DNA of 64,000 nt from a virus: IMG/VR virus record IMGVR_UViG_3300024323_000001, positions 1 to 64,000 of that record. The stretch is one strand, 5' to 3'. The position numbers and the translations under genes are program-made. Shown piece by piece: positions 30,497-38,764 of the stretch (positions are counted from its first letter, which is position 1; the number at the start of each line of letters is the position of its first letter). The notes beneath the pieces were generated by a model that was not told the DNA's origin, did no database searches, and saw nothing but the letters and a program-made list of their open reading frames with translations.

Positions 30497-30924
30497 GAGT
30501 TAAGTGCAACTCATGCGCGGCTGATTATGATGAGCAGTGGCGCGGAACCACTTGCAGCGCATGTGATGGAATCATTGGAGGAAAAGTAATGACTGGGCCT
30601 GAAAACAATCCCCGTGACGATCAGCCGTTTGACCAGAAGTCATACGATGAATGGGCATCTGGGCAGCGTATTGTCTTCCGTGCAATCTGTGAGGAAATCC
30701 GCGCTGAGCGTGAAGCTCAAGATGCGGAATGGGGTGGTTCTGCGCACGATGACGCGCATTCACAATTTGATTGGTGGAGCTATATCAAAGCCCACAACGA
30801 CCGTTCGATTCGCGGACAGAACCGTGACGACTGCCGCTATCAGTTGGTTCGCGTTGCGGCCCTGGCAGTGGCAGCAATCCAGTCTTTTGACCGCAAGCAA
30901 AAGGCGGTTGCCGATGGGCGGTAG
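30493..30924 (+). CDS. Zinc-ribbon plus phage-conserved domain protein (143 aa)
   Basis: The N-terminal zinc ribbon (CNSCAADY and CSACDG) is followed by ERE-QDAEWGGSAHDDAHSQFDW, a pattern I know from many small phage proteins of unknown function. The stop of the upstream gene overlaps the ATG. Possibly nucleotide-related, unproven. Confidence 0.65.
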   Translation: MRVKCNSCAADYDEQWRGTTCSACDGIIGGKVMTGPENNPRDDQPFDQKSYDEWASGQRIVFRAICEEIRAEREAQDAEWGGSAHDDAHSQFDWWSYIKAHNDRSIRGQNRDDCRYQLVRVAALAVAAIQSFDRKQKAVADGR

Positions 30925-31039
30925 CCATGATGCTGCCCACGCTGAGCTGGTCGCAAAAAGAATTTTCGGGCGGCTCAGGCACGTAGGCGGCCCGGGGTGC
31001 AGATTTTCTAGCAAGGTTCAGTCGAAAAGGAGAAAGACG

Positions 31040-31465
31040 ATGAGACTTAGTGAGGCAATTAATTTGGGGAGTTCGGTACTAAAGCCGATTGGCGCTCATA
31101 TCGAAGGCTGTGCAATGGGAATGGCATTGATGGCCGTTGATGGAAAAATAGTCGCAAAGGAATCCGCTGAGGCGATTCGCAAACATTGGGAATGGGCGAC
31201 AGAAATGTTTCTGCCCTCTCCCTGCGAGTGCCCTTCCGAGAGAACGGTCAGGCCAGTGTCGTCTGTAGTTATGCACCTGTTCGATGCCCACGTAATGCAG
31301 GGTTCTGGATATGAAGCATGTATTAGGCGCGAACCTTGGTCCAAATGGACGCTTGAGCAGCTAGTGGACTGGGTTCGCTCGGTTGAGCCACCTGAACTTG
31401 AGGAAGTTGCAGATGGCGGTAGGGCCGAAACGATCTCGGCTACAAATCCGGTTTGCGCTAAGTAG
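31040..31465 (+). CDS. Phage-conserved small protein (141 aa)
   Basis: ATG at 31040 follows AAAGGAG. It begins MRLSEAINLGSSVLKPIG, a start shared by many phage proteins of unknown function, and has a CxC pair near residue 69. The same frame is open further upstream to 30614, but no ribosome site supports a longer form. Confidence 0.65.
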   Translation: MRLSEAINLGSSVLKPIGAHIEGCAMGMALMAVDGKIVAKESAEAIRKHWEWATEMFLPSPCECPSERTVRPVSSVVMHLFDAHVMQGSGYEACIRREPWSKWTLEQLVDWVRSVEPPELEEVADGGRAETISATNPVCAK

Positions 31466-31499
31466 GAATGTTTTCGGGCGGGGGAGAGGAGAACAGAAC

Positions 31500-31787
31500 G
31501 TGAGCGAGCAAACAAAACTACCAATTCAGCGGCATCCGTACTGCAAGGTTGACCGTTGCGAAATCTGCTTGGAGGACTGTCTTGCGCTGAATGATTACCT
31601 ATTTGAGCGCACGGGCCTACAGCGGAGATTCCATGACATGTTAGGAGAGTATCGGGCGTGGCTGGATAGCTACGGCATACCAGCAGAATCACCTAGTGGA
31701 TGGGCATTGCCTACAGTCTTTCAAGAGAAGAATGTAGAAGCCTTTATAGCGGAACAAATTGGGCGGGGCGCGGAGGCATCCCAATGA
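31500..31787 (+). CDS. Small protein (95 aa), GTG start
   Basis: GTG at 31500 follows GAGAGGAGAA. A Cys-rich N-terminus (YCKVDRCEICLEDC) suggests metal binding; the rest is helical. Overlaps the next start (ATGA). Confidence 0.6.
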   Translation: MSEQTKLPIQRHPYCKVDRCEICLEDCLALNDYLFERTGLQRRFHDMLGEYRAWLDSYGIPAESPSGWALPTVFQEKNVEAFIAEQIGRGAEASQ

Positions 31788-32098
31788 GCGCGACATTCAA
31801 ACGCAAGGGCGAAAAGACTCGCTATTCCTTTTCTGATGCTCTGTGCATTGGCCGGAAGTGCTGGGCACCAGGGATGTACCAACATCGAGGCGCAACGCTG
31901 AGTGGCTCTCGCAATACCGGAAGCCCGGACACGCCCTGCTGTCTCAATAGAGCTTATTGCGGCTGCCCTAGCGGGCCAGTGGGCGAGCGAAAGGAATTTG
32001 ACGATTACCTGCAAGTGGAAATTACGATTCAGGGCTTGCCGGAACCATCGAAGGAATTGGCGAAAGAACGCAAGTTTGAAGGCTGGAAGTTGGCGTGA
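31784..32098 (+). CDS. Cys-rich small protein (104 aa)
   Basis: Coupled to the upstream gene. Cysteines at CIGRKCW, CCLNRAYCGC could bind zinc. Unknown family. Confidence 0.65.
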   Translation: MSATFKRKGEKTRYSFSDALCIGRKCWAPGMYQHRGATLSGSRNTGSPDTPCCLNRAYCGCPSGPVGERKEFDDYLQVEITIQGLPEPSKELAKERKFEGWKLA

Positions 32099-32137
32099 TC
32101 GCGTGGCCCGCAGCCCTAGCCGGGAGCGAGGAGAGCG

Positions 32138-32350
32138 ATGGCAAAGCCAAGTGAGATTGACATTGGGTTCATGGCAGGGGTTGCGTGCGCTCTCGCAGTG
32201 GTGGCCCTACACGGCGAGGATACGATCTTCGACGAAATCGTGAAGTCTGTCGGCGAGGAAAAGTTGATTAGCGAATGTCGGCGGCGTGGCGTGATGCGCT
32301 GGTCGGGACTGAGCGATTACGTGCGGCGAAAGGCGGTGCCCCATGCCTGA
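32138..32350 (+). CDS. Small protein (70 aa)
   Basis: ATG at 32138 follows GCGAGGAGAG. A short hydrophobic segment (FMAGVACALAVVALHG) and a basic C-terminus. Unknown. Confidence 0.6.
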   Translation: MAKPSEIDIGFMAGVACALAVVALHGEDTIFDEIVKSVGEEKLISECRRRGVMRWSGLSDYVRRKAVPHA

Positions 32351-32618
32351 CAAACCGGACGTGGACTTAGCGAGGGCGCGGGAATTTACCCGAAGGTTCG
32401 CCGCGATAAACGAAATGCCCGGCGAATGGCAGGAATTATTCAGATCGCAGCTTGCCGCAGAGTTCAGGGCCGTGCGGCTGGAAGAGGCGAAGTGGTGGCA
32501 TAACGCCACGAATCCAGATCACATTTGCGCCGAGTGGCTTGAGCGCAGGAAGGCTTTTGCGGACGAAGAGGAGATGCGGGAGTGCAAGCGAATCGTGGAA
32601 CTGGAGGCCAGTAAATGA
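32343..32618 (+). CDS. Small helical protein (91 aa)
   Basis: Overlaps both neighbours. Contains VRLEEAKWWHNATNP and a charged helix; this EEAKWWH pattern is seen in other phage proteins. Unknown role. Confidence 0.65.
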   Translation: MPDKPDVDLARAREFTRRFAAINEMPGEWQELFRSQLAAEFRAVRLEEAKWWHNATNPDHICAEWLERRKAFADEEEMRECKRIVELEASK

Positions 32619-32863
32619 GCACCGGCGAACGAGCGGCGGGCGGGCTTGAAGCGTTGCGCGGACAGTGGAAGCGTGAAGCCCTTGAATTTGAAAGCGAAAT
32701 AGCTCGCGCAGCAGTGATGATTCGAGCCGACGCGCTGGCTCCGCACATAGCAGCAGCGAAGGAGCGGGAAGAGAAGTTGTGGGCGCTAGTGGATGAATTC
32801 GGGTTGCTTCGTAAGGAATGGGAAGCTGACCGGCTGGCCGCGATCCTGGGAGTTCGCCCATGA
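32615..32863 (+). CDS. Small coiled-coil protein (82 aa)
   Basis: ATGA overlap with the gene before and after. Charged helical throughout (KREALEFESEIARAAVMIRA). Unknown. Confidence 0.65.
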   Translation: MSTGERAAGGLEALRGQWKREALEFESEIARAAVMIRADALAPHIAAAKEREEKLWALVDEFGLLRKEWEADRLAAILGVRP

Positions 32864-33054
32864 CCCCTCCAATCAAAGCGGGGCAGCGCGGGAGGAAGAA
32901 GCAGGTGCGGGAGACTCACGAATCCTTCATTTGCCAAACTGAGTCGGGAACTAGATTTGTATATTTGGGCTGGAAGATGCATCCGGTTGCTCGTGAAGGC
33001 GACAAGGTGCGCGTAACCGTTACTTTGCTGGCGAGGACGCGGAAAGGAAGGTGA
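32860..33054 (+). CDS. Small basic beta-rich protein (64 aa)
   Basis: ATGA overlap with the upstream gene. Basic N-terminus and a strand-rich C-terminus (GDKVRVTVTLLARTRKG). Unknown. Confidence 0.6.
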   Translation: MTPPIKAGQRGRKKQVRETHESFICQTESGTRFVYLGWKMHPVAREGDKVRVTVTLLARTRKGR

Positions 33055-33057
33055 GAG

Positions 33058-33219
33058 ATGACTGACAAACAGCGGGTGAGCAGGGCGTATCAGGAATATC
33101 TCCAAGCAGAAAAGATATTGGGCGATGGCGCGGCAACGGGGCCATACAGGAAAGTGGTTGTGATGGCCCTGATTCGGATAGTCAATCTTTTGGAACGAGG
33201 AGCGGCGCGGAAAGGGTGA
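33058..33219 (+). CDS. Small basic helical protein (53 aa)
   Basis: ATG at 33058 follows AAAGGAAGGTGAG; stop at 33217-33219. Starts MTDKQRVSRAYQEYLQAEK. Unknown function. Confidence 0.6.
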   Translation: MTDKQRVSRAYQEYLQAEKILGDGAATGPYRKVVVMALIRIVNLLERGAARKG

Positions 33220-33226
33220 GCGAACG

Positions 33227-33715
33227 ATGAGCGAGCTTTCACTGGATTCGGCGATTACGATTGCCGAAGAGTTTGTTAAAGAATACCAGCGCCTTGTGAA
33301 TGGCGGATTTACGCATTGGAATAAAGCGAACATGGGGCGCTTGCTCCAAGCTGGCGTGAATGCCGCCCTGGCCGAGAAGCCAGCCGAGCGGCCAGTGCTC
33401 CAAGCGGAGCCGCGAAAGCCGAATCTTACTCCGCTAGAGCTGGCGCTAGAAGTAGGTTGGGAAAAGTGGTATGCGGGTGGTTGTCACGAACCGGGTTGCG
33501 GTTGCGTCACGGAGTATATGAAAAATGAACTTGCACCATTTGTCGCACGGGCCGAGCGTGCGGCGTTCGAGAAGGCGGCGCAGTGCGTTGAAATTGGACC
33601 GCCGGTGGATATGAATTGGTCGTGGAACCGTGACCAAGTAGCGAAGGCCATCCGTGCGCTGGCCGACTCCCCAGTCAGCGGCGCAGCGAAGGAAAAACGG
33701 GATGCCAACACTTAG
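33227..33715 (+). CDS. Hypothetical protein (162 aa)
   Basis: Helical N-terminal 50 residues, a Pro-rich linker, then a segment with HEPGCGCVTEY and helices. No family recognised. Overlaps the next gene by 14 bases. Confidence 0.65.
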   Translation: MSELSLDSAITIAEEFVKEYQRLVNGGFTHWNKANMGRLLQAGVNAALAEKPAERPVLQAEPRKPNLTPLELALEVGWEKWYAGGCHEPGCGCVTEYMKNELAPFVARAERAAFEKAAQCVEIGPPVDMNWSWNRDQVAKAIRALADSPVSGAAKEKRDANT

Positions 33716-34094
33716 AGAACTTGATGGGCAATTCATTGCCTACCGCATGGAGAGCAAAGAAGAAATGGCTGCACGAGGCGTTGCGATTCCTGTGGATTAT
33801 TTCCAGCGCGTAGATTCCTTTGCTGAGGCTCATGGTATTCACTTCCTCTGCCCGAAAGCATTCGCAAAGAACGGCGGTCCAGTAGGAACGCATCGAGTGC
33901 AGGTCTACTTTGCCGGCAGTCCTGTGCCACAGCACTTAGGCAAAAACAAAGACGGTCAGACTGTCCGCTGGAATGCGAGCGGAAGCGGATTAGATGATTT
34001 GTCGCTCTCGCCGTCCATCCAAGAGCAGGACGACGTTTGTGGCTGGCATGGATTTGTTGGCAATAGCGGAGTTCCAGCGGGAAGTGCGGCATGA
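33702..34094 (+). CDS. Phage-conserved protein (130 aa)
   Basis: ATG at 33702. The middle part (GIHFLCPKAFAKN, then GTHRVQVYFAGSPVP) resembles a domain common in phage accessory regions, with Cys and His that may bind metal. Unknown function. Confidence 0.65.
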   Translation: MPTLRELDGQFIAYRMESKEEMAARGVAIPVDYFQRVDSFAEAHGIHFLCPKAFAKNGGPVGTHRVQVYFAGSPVPQHLGKNKDGQTVRWNASGSGLDDLSLSPSIQEQDDVCGWHGFVGNSGVPAGSAA

Positions 34095-34131
34095 CCGAGC
34101 GCGGCCCCGTGCGGGACGGTGGAGGGGAAAA

Positions 34132-34401
34132 GTGAGCATCGAATCTGAGAATCCTGAGATTTGGCCGGGAATGAAAAGCGTGGATTTATCTAAGGCATGG
34201 CTGCCCGTGCGCCTGTGGTGGGGCTTCAAGGCAACGCGGAACATTCGATTCTGGCAGGATATTGCGCTGGCCAAATTTGTCACCGAGGATTACGAAGGCG
34301 CTATTTCTGCTTTGGCGCAAGCGAAGTTCTGGTTTACGGTGAGCGGTATGGCAAGGCATGTCAAGGCGCGTGCCAGCCAGCCGGAAAGGAAGTCCGAATG
34401 A
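34132..34401 (+). CDS. Small protein (89 aa), GTG start
   Basis: GTG at 34132 follows GTGGAGGGG. Trp/Ala-rich helical protein (KAWLPVRLWWGFKATRNIRFW). Overlaps the next start. Confidence 0.6.
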   Translation: MSIESENPEIWPGMKSVDLSKAWLPVRLWWGFKATRNIRFWQDIALAKFVTEDYEGAISALAQAKFWFTVSGMARHVKARASQPERKSE

Positions 34402-35318
34402 ACGAGAGAACGAAGTTTCAAGGTTTTCCCTGGTGGGCGCTATTCCCGCTAATTCTGCTGGTTACCGGCTCCGTGTTTTATGGCTATTCAGTGGGCTTAG
34501 AAATTGGCAACTCGCGTGGCCGCGCCGAGCAAGCCAAGATCGACGCAGCGAAGCCGCCAGCGGCCCGCGCTGGCTACACGACGAGCCAACTATTCGCGTT
34601 TGATGACAACGACATCAGCATCACCGCGCCAGATGGGTGGACGTTCTTTTTCAACTGCCCTGTTGTAGACGCCTCTAACAAGAGGCTTTCGATTGGCTGC
34701 ACCGAGGAGCGCGCCTTCCAAGCCATCGAGCGATGCAAAAAAGTGGGCCAGTATCTAAGCGGTCCACCGGATTGGAAATGCATTGACTCGCCGTCCGCCC
34801 CCGCCCCGAAGCCCAGCAAGGGAAGCGCGCCAGCGACAAAGGACGACGCTAGAGAGGCTATCGAAACCGCCTATATGCGCGGATGGAAGGACGGTTGTAT
34901 GGCATCACTTTCACCAAGCCGTGCAGCCAAACCGTATCAGTGTGAGCCGCCCGTCGCCGCTTCCAAGCCACAGCCAGCGCCTGAGTCAAAGATTCCCCAT
35001 TGCAATGGTGAACCCTGCGTCTATATGCCGCTGAGCACATACCAAGAATTTGAGGCGATAGTCGAGAAAGTGTGCCCTAGCCTGATGTTCGATGGCGTAA
35101 CAGGCCAATGTGAGAATCCTTCATCTAGCGGCCCCTTTATCCCCCTTTGCTCGGCATACAACACCGAGACAGGGGAAGCCACCTGCAAGCCACAGCCTCC
35201 ACGAGACTGCGAGTGTCACCCGGATGAAAATGGTACATTGACCTGCACTTGCTCAACAGGCGAAGCGATTCACATTTCTGGCGATACCGCCAAGCCACAG
35301 CCTGAGGTGCCGCAATGA
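34398..35318 (+). CDS. Membrane-anchored Cys-rich protein (306 aa)
   Basis: ATGA overlap with the gene before. One N-terminal membrane anchor (WWALFPLILLVTGSVFYGYSVG, about 12-33), then a long Pro/Ala/Ser-rich exported-looking region with many cysteines in pairs (DCECHPDE, TCTCSTG). The layout suggests a periplasmic domain held to the inner membrane. Not similar to a known spanin; function unknown. Confidence 0.65.
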   Translation: MNERTKFQGFPWWALFPLILLVTGSVFYGYSVGLEIGNSRGRAEQAKIDAAKPPAARAGYTTSQLFAFDDNDISITAPDGWTFFFNCPVVDASNKRLSIGCTEERAFQAIERCKKVGQYLSGPPDWKCIDSPSAPAPKPSKGSAPATKDDAREAIETAYMRGWKDGCMASLSPSRAAKPYQCEPPVAASKPQPAPESKIPHCNGEPCVYMPLSTYQEFEAIVEKVCPSLMFDGVTGQCENPSSSGPFIPLCSAYNTETGEATCKPQPPRDCECHPDENGTLTCTCSTGEAIHISGDTAKPQPEVPQ

Positions 35319-35515
35319 AGCGTGATTTCAAGCTATTTTGCTGTGAGCACCGGAGGCGCGGAAAGCGAAAGTGGGATGTCGTTCTTACTACTCTCTCGCA
35401 CAAAGAGGCGTTCAATCAGATGTGCTACTGGAAAATCAACGCGGTTCCGCTAAAGGATTGGGAACATCGGCTGATGATTTACGATGGTTTGCTGAAAGGG
35501 CGGAGGGCAAAGTGA
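35315..35515 (+). CDS. Small basic protein (66 aa)
   Basis: ATGA overlap with the upstream gene. Basic start (MKRDFKLFCCEHRRRGKRK) and a mixed fold. Unknown. Confidence 0.65.
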   Translation: MKRDFKLFCCEHRRRGKRKWDVVLTTLSHKEAFNQMCYWKINAVPLKDWEHRLMIYDGLLKGRRAK

Positions 35516-35589
35516 GAACCTTGACCGGCTGGGCGATGCTGCTGTGGAGGTTGGGGGCGCTGTACGGGCGTAAAAGTTTCTGGTGGTAA
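35512..35589 (+). CDS. Tiny Trp-rich peptide (25 aa), GTG start
   Basis: GTG overlaps the upstream stop (GTGA). A 25-residue hydrophobic, Trp-rich peptide ending KSFWW. Real expression is uncertain. Confidence 0.35.
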   Translation: MRTLTGWAMLLWRLGALYGRKSFWW

Positions 35590-35630
35590 GGGCACGTTCA
35601 AAGTAGTACAAATCTAAATAAGGAGCTTCT

Positions 35631-36188
35631 ATGAATCTATCTCGCAGACAATTTAACGGCCATTTGGTCTATGGGGGATTAGGGCTGGCTTTGGCTGGCG
35701 CTTCAGTATCACTCGAAGGATGCAGCGCACTCGACAACCTCACCACCTGGGTTCCGGTGGGGCTGGCGGCGTTCGACGGCATCGCGGCTATCGTGGATGG
35801 ACCGTTCACGGCCATCGCTACCACGGTGGACAACCTGTGGGCCGCTGTGCAGAACGCCATAAACCTCTACCAGCACTCCACCGACCCGCAAGTAACCCGC
35901 CTCGACAAAGTAATCGCCACGCTCGACGCGCTCTCAGGTGGACTCACTCAAGCTCTCGCTGCGCTCCCTGTCAGCATCCCCGCCGCCGTCCTCTCAGCGG
36001 CAAAGCTCGGCTTGACGTTGCTCATCTCCACGCTGAACAGCATCCGCAACAAGCTCCAGCCTGCGCCCGTTCCTGCGGCCATGAAAGCGGCAATCGGCTC
36101 GGTTGCTCCGGCCAAGAACAAAAACGACTTCATCAAAAAGTTCAATGCGATTATGGCTGACAACGGCCAAACGCTTCGGGTGAAATAA
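35631..36188 (+). CDS. Tat-signal lipoprotein, unknown function (185 aa)
   Basis: The N-terminus has a twin-arginine motif (LSRRQF, Arg5-Arg6), a hydrophobic core (YGGLGLALAGASVSL) and a lipobox LEGC with Cys31. This predicts Tat export and lipid anchoring. The mature part is helical with Ala/Val/Leu-rich repeats and a Lys-rich C-terminus. AAGGAG precedes ATG 35631. It overlaps the papain-like peptidase gene by the TAATG motif. A surface or periplasmic lipoprotein made by a phage is often a superinfection-exclusion or receptor-block factor; that is inference here. Confidence 0.7.
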   Translation: MNLSRRQFNGHLVYGGLGLALAGASVSLEGCSALDNLTTWVPVGLAAFDGIAAIVDGPFTAIATTVDNLWAAVQNAINLYQHSTDPQVTRLDKVIATLDALSGGLTQALAALPVSIPAAVLSAAKLGLTLLISTLNSIRNKLQPAPVPAAMKAAIGSVAPAKNKNDFIKKFNAIMADNGQTLRVK

Positions 36189-36910
36189 TGAAGTTCGGCA
36201 AACTCCCCGCCGTTCGCAGCCTCAAGATGGCTTCGATGTCCAACCACATGAACATGAGGCTGGTCAAATATCGCCCGGTACGGGCATGGGAGCGCGACAT
36301 CGTTCTAGGGATGCTAGGCAATGATAGAATCGGCCTTTGCACGGTGGCCGCGATGTACCACCTGCGAATGACCCAACGCTCCGTAGCGCGAGCGGGAAGC
36401 CCACTTATCGTCACGGATGCAGAAGCGATTTCCGACTACTCCGCCATCACGGGATACGATGGGACGGAAGCAACGGACAATGGGGCAGTTTGCCTCGACG
36501 TAATCAACTGGTACAAGGCCAAGGGGATTATTCTTGGCGCGGCCAGTGTTGACGTTCAGAACATCGAAATGGTGAAGGCCGTCATCGACATCTTCGGCGG
36601 AATCTATACGGGATTCACCGTTCCGCAGTCGATGGTGGACGAGCTGAATCAGGGCATAGACCCGACCTTCAAGTTCCTGCCGAATGACAAGCCCACGAAC
36701 GAAGGCCATTGCGTGAACTGGGAGGGCTACGGATCCATCGGCTCCGCTCTTGATTCCTGGGGCAAGGTCTATCGAACAGTATGGGAGTTCTGGCAGCAAT
36801 GGGTTACGGAAGCCTACGCCATCGTAACCCCCGATTGGATTAAGGTCTCTGGCGTCTCGCCCAGCGGCCTCGACCTGAACGGACTTATCGAAGACTTGAG
36901 CGCGGTGTAG
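36188..36910 (+). CDS. Papain-like (C1-type) cysteine peptidase (240 aa)
   Basis: The layout fits a papain fold: NDRIGLCTVAAM with Cys51 as nucleophile (Asn/Asp region standing in for the oxyanion Gln), a TDNGAVCLDVINWYKAKGI segment typical after the first helix, EGHCVNWEGYG with His174, and DSWGKVY with Asp189 in place of the NSWG Asn. No signal peptide is visible, but it is translationally coupled to the lipoprotein gene. Substrate unknown: head maturation is unlikely this far from head genes; attack on a host or cell-wall target is possible. Confidence 0.65.
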   Translation: MKFGKLPAVRSLKMASMSNHMNMRLVKYRPVRAWERDIVLGMLGNDRIGLCTVAAMYHLRMTQRSVARAGSPLIVTDAEAISDYSAITGYDGTEATDNGAVCLDVINWYKAKGIILGAASVDVQNIEMVKAVIDIFGGIYTGFTVPQSMVDELNQGIDPTFKFLPNDKPTNEGHCVNWEGYGSIGSALDSWGKVYRTVWEFWQQWVTEAYAIVTPDWIKVSGVSPSGLDLNGLIEDLSAV

Positions 36911-36911
36911 C

Positions 36912-37337
36912 GTGTTCGGCCACGACGACAAGGATATTCTTCGCCTGCTTCACAAGGTCTTGGATATACTTGAGCGGGCTTTCGCAGTAACCGACTTTCA
37001 GCTATTTCAACGAAAAGGAGATTTCATTATGGCAATCGCAGGAGTTCAGGCAGGTTCCACAGGAACCTTCCAGATCAGTCTCGTCCCGCCGAACGGTGTG
37101 CCGCTCAGCTCGGGGCCTACCGTCGTGACAGATGACCCACTCGTATCGCTCGGTGCCGTAGGGAGCAATCTTCAGTTTACGGCTTCCGTCGCGGCCGGCG
37201 ACACCGCGGCATCGTTCAACGTCACCGTGTCGGGCGTGAACGGAGCAGGTTCGCCCATCAGCCACACGTTCAACGTGCCGGTGCTCGCAGCTCCGCCGCC
37301 GCAGGTGACGGACTTCGGGCTGGATCAACTGTCCTAG
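36912..37337 (+). CDS. Ig-like small protein (141 aa, or 102 aa from 37029)
   Basis: The frame opens at GTG 36912 with a helical segment (MFGHDDKDILRLLHKVLD); ATG 37029 with AAAAGGAG looks the better start. The C-terminal 100 residues are a beta sandwich of Ig type (TGTFQISLVPPNGVPLSSG..., FTASVAAGDTAASFNVTVSG). It is the last plus-strand gene before the terminator. Probably a surface-binding or decoration protein. Confidence 0.6.
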   Translation: MFGHDDKDILRLLHKVLDILERAFAVTDFQLFQRKGDFIMAIAGVQAGSTGTFQISLVPPNGVPLSSGPTVVTDDPLVSLGAVGSNLQFTASVAAGDTAASFNVTVSGVNGAGSPISHTFNVPVLAAPPPQVTDFGLDQLS

Positions 37338-37347
37338 AAAAGCGGAA

Positions 37348-37378
37348 GCCCCCGAGATGTGGAGGCATCGCCGGGGGC
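37348..37378 (-). terminator. Hairpin terminator of the late operon
   Basis: Stem GCCCCCG (37348-37354) with CGGGGGC (37372-37378). Read on the minus strand the stem is followed by TTCCGCTTTTCTA, so it should stop late transcription after the GIY-YIG gene. On the plus strand no T-run follows, so it is weaker in that direction. Confidence 0.65.
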
Positions 37379-37417
37379 GGAGGTGAATCGCGTTAGACTA
37401 GAGGTATGTCTACGCTA

Positions 37418-38179
37418 TCATAAAGGGGTAGCGGCGTCAAGTAGGCGCTGTCGATGACGTTCCCATCGAATATTAGATGCTCGTCGAAGCATCTCAATTC
37501 GTTGTTCTCGCGGAATAGCTTCTAAAGTTTTTCGAGCGTTAGCTGCGTTCTCGGGAGTTCTGCCTACTACCAGTGCTGCAAGAGAACCTTCAGTACCACG
37601 TCCGGCCGTCCATCTTTCCTTGGCTGCATCACTCATTCTTTTTCGCATTCTGTCACGAATCATTTCAGGGGGTAGCTCTGGGCCATGAAATCTCTTTATG
37701 CGTTTAGCGATACTCATAGCAGCTCTGCGCTCTGAAGAATATGGGCCTCTCTTCTTGCCCCGCTGCGATGCAGAACGTTTGTGAATTGTTTCTGGAGATA
37801 TCTTTCTACCTGTCAATGTCCTGCTAATTTTCTTCCGTATCTGACCCGTGGCGTCATTAAAACCGTCTCCTCCAGATGAAAGATTATAGCCAATTAACTG
37901 ATTGGTAGAATTTAGGATTAGTATCCATAAAATTTCCTGTCGATTAGCTTCTTCTTGGGATTCCGTTAAAACCAAAGGTTCAATCACGAATGCTGCCGCC
38001 CCGTGGTATCGAATCGCGAACTGTAAGTGCCGACGGTAATCTCTGTTTAACTTATAAGCTACCTTAACGTGCTCCTTAAACCGCTGAGTGAGCGATTGCT
38101 TCGTTTTGCCGACGTAGTACTTTCCATTTTTCAGATTTGTGATGAGGTAGATTGTTATCAAGTGATTGTTATCCAGCAA
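37418..38179 (-). CDS. GIY-YIG homing endonuclease with NUMOD3 repeats (253 aa)
   Basis: The N-terminal GIY-YIG core is clear (TIYLITNLKNGKYYVGKT, then QRFKEHVK). A linker of NUMOD3-type DNA-binding repeats follows (SSGGDGFNDATG, KRSASQRGKKRGP), with a basic helical end. Such enzymes are selfish and nick DNA to copy their gene. It is the last gene before the late terminator and overlaps the DUF5675 gene by 22 bases. It is more AT-rich than its neighbours. Confidence 0.88.
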   Translation of the reverse strand: MLDNNHLITIYLITNLKNGKYYVGKTKQSLTQRFKEHVKVAYKLNRDYRRHLQFAIRYHGAAAFVIEPLVLTESQEEANRQEILWILILNSTNQLIGYNLSSGGDGFNDATGQIRKKISRTLTGRKISPETIHKRSASQRGKKRGPYSSERRAAMSIAKRIKRFHGPELPPEMIRDRMRKRMSDAAKERWTAGRGTEGSLAALVVGRTPENAANARKTLEAIPREQRIEMLRRASNIRWERHRQRLLDAATPL

Positions 38180-38535
38180 CCTTCGTTCTCTATGGCACCT
38201 TCTATAGCGGGAAATAATTCATCAAACTTTTTCCGGGTGTTGAGGATATCTCCTGTGGCGGGATCTTGAAGTTCACCGACAAGCAAACATCCATCTGATG
38301 CTTCAGGCGCATTGCCCCAATGAATTTCAATCATAGACCGATTAGGAACTCCGTTTAGTAAGGGCATAACACGCCCAAAATGAGGAGACGGATAGAGGGT
38401 AATTTGATAACGTCCGGTGGGAATAGCGACGCTTATTCGTTCAAGTGTCCATGCGGCATGAACACCGTCGAGGAATAACTCTCCGGGTAGCGCATTAGGT
38501 GCTATCGGCAGAGAGCGTCTTAGCAGGAGTTCCAT
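38158..38535 (-). CDS. DUF5675-family protein (125 aa)
   Basis: Features of the family are visible: IPTGRYQITLYPSPHFGR, the IEIHWGN segment, DGCLLVG and a C-terminal strand. The conserved His, Asp and Cys hint at an enzyme, but the activity is not established. It lies in the lysis-like gene set beside small membrane proteins, so it is one candidate for a cell-wall-active function. Confidence 0.7.
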   Translation of the reverse strand: MELLLRRSLPIAPNALPGELFLDGVHAAWTLERISVAIPTGRYQITLYPSPHFGRVMPLLNGVPNRSMIEIHWGNAPEASDGCLLVGELQDPATGDILNTRKKFDELFPAIEGAIENEGCWITIT

Positions 38536-38764
38536 GTCGAGATTTTACTCTAATCCACAGCATCGCGGTGATGAATATCCAGTAGGAACCCATGTCCCGC
38601 CACGTCTCCCACTTAGGGAATAGTAAAAGCGAGAAGTCGAACAGGGCCAGTCCAATCCACAAGAGTCCGAGCGTGGCTACAATCCCTTTTCTTCGCTTGA
38701 GCAGTGCCAGTGAGCCGAGCAGTGCCAGTGATAGCCCTTCTACGAGTATTGCGGCATGTTCCAT
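38495..38764 (-). CDS. Small membrane protein (89 aa), holin candidate
   Basis: I chose ATG at 38764 (MEHAAILVEGLSLALLG...). Three hydrophobic segments are visible (about 5-20, 29-45 and 60-75). It overlaps both the gene before and the DUF5675 gene. A holin-like role is plausible from size and place. Confidence 0.6.
   Translation of the reverse strand: MEHAAILVEGLSLALLGSLALLKRRKGIVATLGLLWIGLALFDFSLLLFPKWETWRDMGSYWIFITAMLWIRVKSRHGTPAKTLSADST

Noticed and set aside
30914-31040. N-terminal extension of the protein at 31040
   Set aside because: Frame is open, but ATG 31040 has the ribosome site and the family-like start.
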